This document shows positions 57,396 to 64,000 of a DNA stretch of 64,000 bases, piece by piece. Under the pieces are notes generated by a model, which was given only the letters and a program-made list of their open reading frames with translations, ran no database searches and was not told where the DNA came from. Positions within the stretch are counted from its first letter, which is position 1, and the number at the start of each line of letters is the position of its first letter. A program made the translations under genes and the position numbers. Origin of the DNA: Sphingomonas yantingensis (lineage in GTDB: Bacteria; Pseudomonadota; Alphaproteobacteria; Sphingomonadales; Sphingomonadaceae); NCBI RefSeq assembly GCF_014199325.1, contig NZ_JACIJJ010000003.1:434001-498000 (forward strand), in the 5' to 3' direction.

Positions 57396-57431
57396 CCCGA
57401 TCCTTCTTGACGCACATGATCGCGCTGTCAC

Positions 57432-57465
57432 GGGATGAAACGGACGATCCCATCCGTTTCATCCC
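57432..57465. promoter_or_regulatory. 13-bp perfect inverted repeat between subtilase and ECF sigma genes
   Basis: GGGATGAAACGGA (57432-57444) and TCCGTTTCATCCC (57453-57465) with an 8-bp spacer, centred in the 94-bp divergent region. Each arm contains GAAAC, the kind of -35 element recognised by ECF sigma factors, so both strands present GAAAC followed by CGTTT. Could be a bidirectional ECF promoter, an operator or a stem-loop. Confidence 0.5.
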
Positions 57466-57489
57466 CATGCCCGACCCCAAGGACCCCCG

Positions 57490-57978
57490 TTGAGTTTCGA
57501 GCGCGACCTGACCGCCCTGCTGCCGCGCCTGCGCCGCTTCGCGCATGCGCTGGCGCGCGACGCGGCCGATGCCGACGACCTGACACAGGTGGCGGTGGAG
57601 CGCGCACTGGTCGCGCGGGCGAGCTTTACGGCGGGGACGCGGATGGACAGCTGGATGTACCGGATCATGCGAAACGCCTGGATCGACACCGCGCGGATGC
57701 GCCGACGCGCTGCCCAGACCTTCGTCGCGGAGGAAGCGGGGGCCGAGGTCGGCGACGCGGGCGACCGCGCGATCGAGGCGCGGGTCGAACTCGATCGCGT
57801 CGGCCGCGCGATGGCGACGCTGCCCGACGAACAGCGCGAGGCGGTGGCGCTCGTGCTGGTCGAGGGGCTGGCCTACAAGGAGGCGGCCGCCGTGCTCGAC
57901 ATTCCGATGGGGACGCTCACCTCGCGCCTCGTCCGGGGGCGGGCGGCATTGATGACGAAATTGGGAGAAGCGGCATGA
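57490..57978 (+). CDS. ECF-type RNA polymerase sigma factor
   Basis: Sigma-70 family protein of 162 residues: region 2 at about 8-75 (RRFAHALARDAADADDLTQVAVERAL, SWMYRIMRNAWIDTARM) and region 4 at about 100-155 (LPDEQREAVALVLVEGLAYKEAAAVLDIPMGTLTSRLVRGR, core AYKEAAAVLDIPMGTLTSRL). Translation is assigned to a TTG at 57490 because AAGGA precedes it at good spacing and no ATG or GTG lies nearby in frame; the rare start may keep expression low. It overlaps the anti-sigma gene by ATGA (57975-57978). Confidence 0.9.
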   Translation: MSFERDLTALLPRLRRFAHALARDAADADDLTQVAVERALVARASFTAGTRMDSWMYRIMRNAWIDTARMRRRAAQTFVAEEAGAEVGDAGDRAIEARVELDRVGRAMATLPDEQREAVALVLVEGLAYKEAAAVLDIPMGTLTSRLVRGRAALMTKLGEAA

Positions 57979-58655
57979 CGATCGATCGCGAGACGCTGAT
58001 GGCCTATGCCGATGGCGAGTGCGACCCGCTGACTACGCGGCGTGTCGAACGCGCGATCGCCGCCGACCCCGCGCTGGCGGCGGAGGTCGAGGCGCAGCGC
58101 GCGCTCCGGGCGCGGATCGGCGCGGCCTTCGCGCCCATCGCCGCCGCGCCAGTGCCGCCGCGGATCGCCGAGCTCGCCGCGTCCAATGTCGTCACCTTCC
58201 CCGCCCGCCCGAAACGCCGCTTCCCCGCCGGCTGGGCGGGGGCCGCCGCCGCCAGCCTCGTCCTCGGCCTCCTGATCGGTCGCGGGATCGCACCGGGCGG
58301 CCCGATCGAGGCAGGCCCCGACGGCCTCGTCGCGCGCGGCACGCTGGCGCGCGCGCTCGACACGCAGCCGGGCAGCGACGGCGCGGCCAGCGGCGTCCGG
58401 ATGCTCGCGAGCTTCAGGGCGGCGGACGGCGGCTATTGCCGCGTGTTCGCGGGCAGCGCGACGAGCGGCATCGCCTGCCGCGACGGCGATGCCTGGACGC
58501 TGCGCCGCACCGCATCCGGCCGGGCGGAGGGCGGCGCCTATCGTCAGGCGGGGTCGGCCGATGCCGGGCTGATGGCGGCGGCACAGGATATGATGGCCGG
58601 GCAGCCGCTCGACGGCGCGGGCGAAGCCGCGGCGATCCGGCAGGGCTGGCGCTGA
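57975..58655 (+). CDS. Membrane anti-sigma factor
   Basis: Single-pass inner-membrane protein of 226 residues. The cytoplasmic N-terminus (TIDRETLMAYADGECDPLTTRRVERAIAADPALAAEVEA, core LMAYADGECDPLTTRRVE) has the anti-sigma-domain-like pattern seen in ChrR/RseA-unrelated anti-sigmas of alphaproteobacteria. A membrane helix spans about 88-106 (WAGAAAASLVLGLLIGRGI) and a periplasmic domain with two Cys (GGYCRVFAGSATSGIACRDG) follows. Overlap with the sigma gene indicates a cognate pair. Confidence 0.9.
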   Translation: MTIDRETLMAYADGECDPLTTRRVERAIAADPALAAEVEAQRALRARIGAAFAPIAAAPVPPRIAELAASNVVTFPARPKRRFPAGWAGAAAASLVLGLLIGRGIAPGGPIEAGPDGLVARGTLARALDTQPGSDGAASGVRMLASFRAADGGYCRVFAGSATSGIACRDGDAWTLRRTASGRAEGGAYRQAGSADAGLMAAAQDMMAGQPLDGAGEAAAIRQGWR

Positions 58656-58718
58656 CGCCCCCCTCCCCGCTCCTGGCGCGGTTGCCCAACGGGTGGCGGG
58701 GCGGCTAGTCACCGGCCG

Positions 58719-59282
58719 ATGACAAGCGCCTCGCCCCCCAAACTCTACCTGTCGGCCGATCGCCTGCTGGCCGATTCCTTCCGCCTCGCCAATCTCGTCC
58801 ACGACTCGGGCTTTCGCCCCAGCCACATCGTCGGGATCTGGCGCGGCGGTGCGCCCGTCGGCATCGCGGTGCAGGAACTGCTCGAATATCGCGGCGTCCA
58901 TAGCGACCACATCGCGATCCGCACCGCGTCCTATACCGGCATCGACCAGCAGGAGCCGCAGGTGCGGATCTACGGCCTCGGCCATCTGGTCGACGTGCTG
59001 AACCCTGAGGACCGGCTGCTCCTGATCGACGACGTGTTCGACACAGGGCGCTCGATCCGCGCGCTCATCGCCGAACTGCGCCAGCGGTGCCGCAGGAACA
59101 TGCCCGACGACGTCCGGGTCGCAACGGTCTATTACAAGCCGTCGCGGAACGTGACCGACCTCACGCCCGATTACTTCGTCCACGAGACGAGCGACTGGCT
59201 GATCTTCCCGCACGAAATCAACGGCCTGACCGAACACGAGATCCGGGCGCACAAGCACGGCGCCGAGTTCATCCTGCGCTGA
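58719..59282 (+). CDS. Phosphoribosyltransferase-family protein
   Basis: Type-I PRTase of 187 residues. The PRPP-binding motif LLLIDDVFDTGRSI (about 103-116) and the pyrophosphate-loop region GIWRGGAPVGIAV are intact. It is closest in outline to the bacterial hypoxanthine/xanthine-guanine PRTase-like proteins that have an extended C-terminus (DYFVHETSDWLIFPHEIN). A purine salvage role is the simplest reading; the base is not determined. It follows the anti-sigma gene by 63 bp and is convergent with the ABC permease. Confidence 0.9.
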   Translation: MTSASPPKLYLSADRLLADSFRLANLVHDSGFRPSHIVGIWRGGAPVGIAVQELLEYRGVHSDHIAIRTASYTGIDQQEPQVRIYGLGHLVDVLNPEDRLLLIDDVFDTGRSIRALIAELRQRCRRNMPDDVRVATVYYKPSRNVTDLTPDYFVHETSDWLIFPHEINGLTEHEIRAHKHGAEFILR

Positions 59283-59288
59283 CGCCGG

Positions 59289-61799
59289 CTACTCGTAACG
59301 GAGCGCCCGGACCGGGCTGGTCCGCGCGACATGCCATGCGTGGCTGGCGACGGTGAGCACCGCGATTGCCATCGCGAGGCCCCCGGCGATCAGGAACGGC
59401 ACCGGCGTCAGCGCGATCCGCTGATCGAAGCCGTTGAGCCAGTCGCGCATCAGCCACCACGCGACCGGCCAGGCGATCAGGTTGGCGATCAGGACGGGCC
59501 GGCTGAACTGCCAGACGAGCAGCCGGACGATATCGACGGTGCGCGCGCCCAGCACCTTGCGGATGCCGATCTCCTTGGTCCGCCGCTCGGCGGTAAAGGC
59601 GGCGAGCCCGAACAGGCCGAGACAGCCGATGACGACCGCAAGGATCGCAAACGCCGCGAACAACTGCCCCCGCGCCGCTTCCCGATCGTAGAGTTCGCGC
59701 ACGATGTCGTCGGCATAGCGCGCCGCGAACGGCACTTGCGGAATGTTTCGCTTCCAGACGCGCTCAGCCGCCTCCCGTACCGCCGCCGGATCGCCCTCGT
59801 ACCGCACGACCAGACTGTCGAAGCCGTTGCGCTGCATGTTGTACATGATCGGCTGGAGCGGATCGCGGATCGAGCGGAAGCGCGCATCCTCGACCACGCC
59901 GACGATCGTGATCGGCACGCGCCCGAACTCGTCGAGCGAGAGGCTGGCATAGAGCGCCTTGCCGATCGCATCGGCGGGGTTGGCGAAGCCGAGGCGCCGC
60001 GCCGCTTCGCGCGTGACGACCACGTTCGCGCCGCGCTGTGCGAACGCCTGTTCTGCGGCGCGATCGAGCGGATAGGGCGTTGTCGCGTCGTCGCGCCCGA
60101 TGCCCTCGGAAAAGTCGCGCCCGGCCAGGATCTTCATCCCCATCGCGCGGAAGAAGCCCGGCTCGACGCCGTAGCGCCCGACATCGACCTGATCGCCGGC
60201 ACTCGGCCCGGTATAGATCGCGCTGATCGAATTATTGTCGGGATCGACCGCGATCTGGGTGCGCGCGGCTGCGACGACGCCGGGCACGCGGCGGAGCTGC
60301 TCGGCCACTTGCTGGTCGCGGCCGTCGACGCCCTTGTAGCCGATATTGCCGATCTGGAGCAGGCCGTCGCGGACATAGCCGGCATCGGCGGTGCGCGCAT
60401 AGGCGGTCTGGGCATCGATGACCGCGGTGCAGATGATGAGCCCGATCGACACCGCGAACTGCCCGATGACGAGCGCGTTGCGCAACCGCCCCGACCCTTG
60501 CGCGTCGGCAACGGACTTGTTCGCCTTCAGGATCTTGGCCGGCTCGAACCGGGCGAGATAGAAGGCGGGATATAGCCCCGCGAGCAGGCCCACGACCAGC
60601 GTCAGCAGGACGATCCAGCCGAGCCAGCCGTCGCCGCCCAGATATTGAAGCTGCATGTCCGCCTTGAGGAAGGCATTGAACGACGGCAGCAGCAACTCGA
60701 CCGCGGCGAGCGCCAGCAGCATCGCGATCGCCGTCACCAGCACCGCCTCGGTCAGGAACTGCGCGATCAATTGCCCGCGGCTGGCGCCCAGCACTTTGCG
60801 CAGCGCCACCTCTCGCGCGCGCTGCGACGCGCGGGCGGTGGCGAGGTTGGTGAAATTGACGCACGCCATGCCGAGGATGAGGAACGCGATCACCGCAAAG
60901 GTGGCGACGGTCGCCCGGTCGTTGCCCGGCGTCGGCCCGCTGTTCTGCGCCTCGCCCAGATGCACGTCGGGAAGCGCGACGAGTCGATAGTCCTGATAGT
61001 CGCCGGGGTTCACCCGCCGCCCGCCACCCGGATAGTCGGGGATGTTGCGCTTCTCCCACGCCGGCATCCGCGACATGATGAGCGCGGCATCGGCGGGCGC
61101 GCGCAGGCGATAGAAGTTCCAGCCCGACTGGCTGTCCCACGCCGTCAACTGATCGCGGCGGTCGGCGAACTGCGCCTCGAGGTCGAAGCGCGCGACGGCG
61201 CCCGCGCTGAAGCTCGAATTGCGCGGCCAGTCCTTGAACACGGCGGTGACGCGGTAGTCGACCGGCCCGTTGTTGTCGACGATCGTCAGCGTCCGACCGG
61301 TCGGGTCGACATCGCCGAACCGCCGCTTCGCCTCGCTTTCGCTGAGCGCGATCGAGTGCGCGTCGGGCAGCGCGGTCGCCGCCGACCCACGGACGAATGG
61401 CACGTCCATGATCTCAAACAGATTGCCGTCGGCCATGCGCAGCTTCTCGATCTGGCTCGCCTGCCCGTCCTGGATCACGACGGGCGAGAAGCCGCGGACC
61501 CAGACGCGGCGCTCGACCTGATCGGGATAATCCTTGGCCAGCGCCCGGCCGGCGACGATCGAGCTGACCTGAAGCTTCATCTCCTCGCCGCCCGTCTCCG
61601 TCGCCGAGTAGAAGGTCTGGAGCTGGAAGGCACGGTCGCTACCGGGCATCCAGCGGTCGTAACCCGCCTCGTACCGGACATAGAGCAGGATGAGCAGGCA
61701 CGCCGCCAGCCCGAGCGCGAGCCCGGCGATATTGATCGCGGCATAGACCCGGCTCTTGGCGAGCGCGCGAAGGCCGACGAGAAGATAGTTGCGCCACAT
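59289..61799 (-). CDS. MacB/FtsX-family ABC transporter permease
   Basis: Inner-membrane permease of 836 residues built as a duplicated half: each half has one helix, a large periplasmic MacB-PCD domain, then an FtsX domain with three helices. The motifs REVALRKVLGASR (first half) and RRTKEIGIRKVLGA (second half) mark the cytoplasmic coupling loops. It starts 30 bp after the ATPase gene. With the HlyD-like adaptor it should form an efflux or lipoprotein-type mechanotransmission pump; the cargo is unknown. Confidence 0.93.
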   Translation of the reverse strand: MWRNYLLVGLRALAKSRVYAAINIAGLALGLAACLLILLYVRYEAGYDRWMPGSDRAFQLQTFYSATETGGEEMKLQVSSIVAGRALAKDYPDQVERRVWVRGFSPVVIQDGQASQIEKLRMADGNLFEIMDVPFVRGSAATALPDAHSIALSESEAKRRFGDVDPTGRTLTIVDNNGPVDYRVTAVFKDWPRNSSFSAGAVARFDLEAQFADRRDQLTAWDSQSGWNFYRLRAPADAALIMSRMPAWEKRNIPDYPGGGRRVNPGDYQDYRLVALPDVHLGEAQNSGPTPGNDRATVATFAVIAFLILGMACVNFTNLATARASQRAREVALRKVLGASRGQLIAQFLTEAVLVTAIAMLLALAAVELLLPSFNAFLKADMQLQYLGGDGWLGWIVLLTLVVGLLAGLYPAFYLARFEPAKILKANKSVADAQGSGRLRNALVIGQFAVSIGLIICTAVIDAQTAYARTADAGYVRDGLLQIGNIGYKGVDGRDQQVAEQLRRVPGVVAAARTQIAVDPDNNSISAIYTGPSAGDQVDVGRYGVEPGFFRAMGMKILAGRDFSEGIGRDDATTPYPLDRAAEQAFAQRGANVVVTREAARRLGFANPADAIGKALYASLSLDEFGRVPITIVGVVEDARFRSIRDPLQPIMYNMQRNGFDSLVVRYEGDPAAVREAAERVWKRNIPQVPFAARYADDIVRELYDREAARGQLFAAFAILAVVIGCLGLFGLAAFTAERRTKEIGIRKVLGARTVDIVRLLVWQFSRPVLIANLIAWPVAWWLMRDWLNGFDQRIALTPVPFLIAGGLAMAIAVLTVASHAWHVARTSPVRALRYE

Positions 61800-61829
61800 G
61801 ATGGACGGCTCCGAAATCAGGCGAGAGGA

Positions 61830-62516
61830 TCAGGCGGCGCGGCGGCGTTCCTGGAGGATGCGGCCGTCGAGCATATTGACGATGCGACCGGCATAGTCGG
61901 CATGCGCGGGCGAGTGCGTGACCATCACGATCGTCGCGCCAGCCGCATTCAGCGACTGCAGCATCCGCATCACTTCCTCGCCGTGCGCGGTGTCGAGGTT
62001 GCCGGTCGGCTCGTCCGCCAGAATGAGCTTGGGCTCGGCCACCAGCGCGCGGGCGACCGCCACGCGTTGCTGCTGCCCGCCCGACAGCTGGCTGGGGCGA
62101 TGGCGCGCGCGGTGGGCGATGCCGACGCGGTCCATCACCGCGTCGGTCCGCGCCCGCCGCTCGGCCGCCGGGACCGCGTGATAGAGGAGCGCCAGCTCGA
62201 TATTCTCTCGCACCGTCAGTTCGTCGACCAGGTTGAAGCTCTGGAAGATGAAGCCGAGGTTCGCCTTGCGCACCGCCGACAGCTGCGCCTCACCCAGCGT
62301 CGCGACTTCCTGTCCGTCGAAGACGTAGGAGCCGCTCGACGGGCGATCGAGCATCCCGATCAGGTTGAGCAGCGTCGACTTGCCGCACCCCGACGGTCCC
62401 ATGATCGCGACGAACTCGCCCGCGCCCACGTCGAGGTCGATGGCGTCGAGCGCCGTCGTTTCCACCGTGTCGGTCTGATAGACGCGGGACAATTGGCGCA
62501 TCTGAAGCATGGTCAT
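61830..62516 (-). CDS. ABC transporter ATP-binding protein (MacB/LolD type)
   Basis: Nucleotide-binding subunit of 228 residues. Walker [10 protein letters not shown] is at 40-48, Q-loop [13 protein letters not shown], signature [15 protein letters not shown], Walker [14 protein letters not shown] and the H-loop [25 protein letters not shown] and the short linker are typical of MacB/LolD ATPases. It overlaps the adaptor stop by ATGA (62513-62516). Confidence 0.96.
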   Translation of the reverse strand: MTMLQMRQLSRVYQTDTVETTALDAIDLDVGAGEFVAIMGPSGCGKSTLLNLIGMLDRPSSGSYVFDGQEVATLGEAQLSAVRKANLGFIFQSFNLVDELTVRENIELALLYHAVPAAERRARTDAVMDRVGIAHRARHRPSQLSGGQQQRVAVARALVAEPKLILADEPTGNLDTAHGEEVMRMLQSLNAAGATIVMVTHSPAHADYAGRIVNMLDGRILQERRRAA

Positions 62517-63826
62517 TCCTTCGTGGGCGAGAGGTCGAGCCGATCCTTGTCGGCGAACCCGGTATAGGGAGAGGTGATGACGCGCTCGCCGGGGTCGAGC
62601 CCGTCGAGCACCTCGATCGAGGCGGCGTTGCGGCGGCCGAGGCGGACCGGGCGCTTGACCGCGCTCCGTCCGTCGGCGGCGACGACGAAGACGTGGCGCC
62701 CGCCGCTTTCGGCATAGAAGGCGCCGTTGGGGATCAGCCGCGCGTGCGCCGGATCGCCGAGCGTCAGCCGCGCCTGAAGCGTCTGCCCGCGCGAGATGCC
62801 GGTAGGCTCGGCGCCGGTGAATTGCAGGTCGATCTGGAACTGGCCATTGGCGACCTGCGGATAGATTTTCGACACGCGCGCCGGATAGCTGCGCCCGCCG
62901 AGCTCTACCGCCGCCTTCTGGTCGAGGACGATGCGGCCGAGATAGAATTCGTCGACCCCGGCCATCAGCTTGTTGCGGCCGGGACTGTCGATCTGGCCGA
63001 TCCGCTCGCCGCGCGGCAGGCTCTGTCCGACCTGAAGGTCGAAGCCCGACAGCTTGCCCGCCACCGGCGCGCGCAGATTGAGCGCCGCGAGGTTGGCGCG
63101 AGCGATGTCGAGGCCGGCGCGCATCGACCCGATCGAGGCGCGCTGCTGCGACAACTGACTCGATTGCAGCCGCTCGTCGTTCGACTGGCTGCGCGCGACG
63201 GCGGCGAGGCGGCGCTGCTCGTAGCGATACTGGTCGCTGGTGTCGGCAAACACGCGGCCGGCGACGAAGCCCTTCTGCGCCAGCGGCGCTTCGCGCTCGT
63301 ACTGCCGCTTCGCGCGCTGAAGCCCCAGTTGCGCCTCCAGCAGCGCACGCTCGTTGGCGAGGCGCGTCTGCGACAGTGCCAGTTCCTGGCTGCGCATGTT
63401 GTTGATCTGCTGCTCCACCTCGGTCTGGCGGGCGAGCGTGGATAGCTGGAGCTCGGCGTTCGACAGTTCGACGATCGGCTGGCCGGCAGTCAGCACCGCG
63501 CCATCCTCGACCAGGATCTTTTCCACGCGCCCACCCTCGATCGCGTCGAGATAGACGGTAAACAGCGGCGTCACCCGCGCGCGCAGCGGGATGAAGTCGT
63601 CGAAGCTGCCGTTGGTGACGGTCGCGATCGTCAGCCGGTCGGTCGCGACGGTCTGGCTGTCGCCGCGCGGGGCATAGAGCCAGAAGACGAGCGCGGCGAC
63701 GGCCAGCGCGGCAGCAGCGGCCACGCCCCACGCCCAGCGCGGAAGCCGCCGCTTCGCCACCACGCGGTCCATCGCCCCGCCCGTCGCGGGCCGGTCGAGC
63801 GTGCGGACACTCGTCATCGCCGCCAT
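62513..63826 (-). CDS. HlyD-type periplasmic adaptor protein
   Basis: Membrane fusion protein of 437 residues. One N-terminal helix (about 30-47, WGVAAAAALAVAALVFWLYA), a lipoyl-like domain (GGRVEKILVEDGAVLTAGQPIVEL), a long alpha-hairpin coiled coil (about 115-225), then beta-barrel domains (RAPVAGKLSGFDLQVGQSL). It links the FtsX-type permease to an outer-membrane channel not seen here. Start: ATG 63826 is used; ATG 63817 is an equally plausible alternative because it overlaps the upstream stop as ATGA. Confidence 0.9.
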   Translation of the reverse strand: MAAMTSVRTLDRPATGGAMDRVVAKRRLPRWAWGVAAAAALAVAALVFWLYAPRGDSQTVATDRLTIATVTNGSFDDFIPLRARVTPLFTVYLDAIEGGRVEKILVEDGAVLTAGQPIVELSNAELQLSTLARQTEVEQQINNMRSQELALSQTRLANERALLEAQLGLQRAKRQYEREAPLAQKGFVAGRVFADTSDQYRYEQRRLAAVARSQSNDERLQSSQLSQQRASIGSMRAGLDIARANLAALNLRAPVAGKLSGFDLQVGQSLPRGERIGQIDSPGRNKLMAGVDEFYLGRIVLDQKAAVELGGRSYPARVSKIYPQVANGQFQIDLQFTGAEPTGISRGQTLQARLTLGDPAHARLIPNGAFYAESGGRHVFVVAADGRSAVKRPVRLGRRNAASIEVLDGLDPGERVITSPYTGFADKDRLDLSPTKE

Positions 63827-64000
63827 TCCGTCACCTGTCCGATTTCGAACAGCGGCGTCCGATTGCGGACAGCCGCGCCGCCGCTGCTGATCGACAGGCG
63901 GACCGAGGCGACGTCGAGCCGGACCGCCCATGAGGCAGGCATCGCGGCCGTGAGCGCCCCTGCTGCGCCGGCCAGCAGCGCGATCGACAGGGGCAGCAGG
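63814..64000 (-). CDS. C-terminal end of a small, possibly secreted protein (partial)
   Basis: An open frame enters from the window edge and ends at TGA 63814-63816, overlapping the adaptor start. The visible 61 residues begin with a signal-peptide-like hydrophobic run (LLPLSIALLAGAAGALTAAMP then ASWA) followed by VRLDVASVRLSI and a charged end FEIGQVTEWRR. Its overlap with the adaptor gene suggests it belongs to the same export operon. The start lies outside the window and no family is recognised. Confidence 0.5.
   Translation of the reverse strand, partial: LLPLSIALLAGAAGALTAAMPASWAVRLDVASVRLSISSGGAAVRNRTPLFEIGQVTEWRR

Overview
The window looks like chromosome from a Sphingomonas-type alphaproteobacterium (order Sphingomonadales). 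This is inferred from the very GC-rich coding, the abundance of TonB-dependent receptors with linked FecI/FecR and glycosidase genes, the hflK-hflC-degP arrangement, and the types of small regulators. No rRNA, CRISPR array, transposase, integrase or prophage gene was seen. There is one tRNA, and no gene-free stretch exceeds about 260 bp.

Regions. 1-20 kb is housekeeping: a HerA-like ATPase (cut by the window edge), degP, hflC and hflK on the minus strand; divergent mrp and a CoA-binding protein; two tiny membrane peptides; a diguanylate cyclase; a minus-strand run of GST, PEBP-like protein, outer-membrane phospholipase and peroxiredoxin; a DUF457-like membrane protein; gltB/gltD; uppP; an NDUFA9-like NAD-binding protein; and tRNA-Leu(CAG). 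20.4-30.7 kb is the first carbohydrate locus: trehalase, then a FecI sigma / FecR / STN-domain TonB receptor signalling set feeding an unassigned secreted glycosidase and a GH3 beta-glucosidase. 30.7-33.2 kb is a LysR regulator divergent from a PPOX-VOC-NTF2 cassette. 33.2-36.5 kb holds a zinc alcohol dehydrogenase, a FucP-type permease and a divergent GntR regulator.

36.5-55.2 kb is the largest accessory block, a multi-operon sugar locus. It comprises (a) an MFS transporter, GH31 alpha-glycosidase, GH35 beta-galactosidase, Gfo/Idh/MocA oxidoreductase and DUF1080 hydrolase; (b) a GH68 levansucrase-like enzyme and a LacI regulator; (c) a TonB receptor, flavin-dependent tryptophan-halogenase-like protein and TPR/2-oxoglutarate oxygenase; and (d) a tightly overlapping DUF1080, GMC oxidoreductase and gluconate-2-dehydrogenase subunit 3 operon ending in a clear terminator. 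A palindrome CAATCGATTG lies in the promoter regions of both the GH68/MFS pair and the TonB receptor operon, which ties units (b) and (c), and probably the MFS gene of (a), into one LacI regulon. Units (a) and (d) together contain the parts expected for cleavage of glycosides through 3-keto intermediates.

55.3-58.7 kb is an envelope-stress-like module: a secreted PRC-barrel-like protein and a subtilisin on one strand, with an ECF sigma/anti-sigma pair on the other around a perfect 13-bp inverted repeat. The window ends with a phosphoribosyltransferase and a MacB-type export system (FtsX-family permease, ATPase, HlyD-type adaptor), plus the tail of one more small gene.

The best candidates for undescribed biology are the halogenase/oxygenase genes embedded in a sugar-responsive TonB receptor operon and the two-operon 3-keto-glycoside set.
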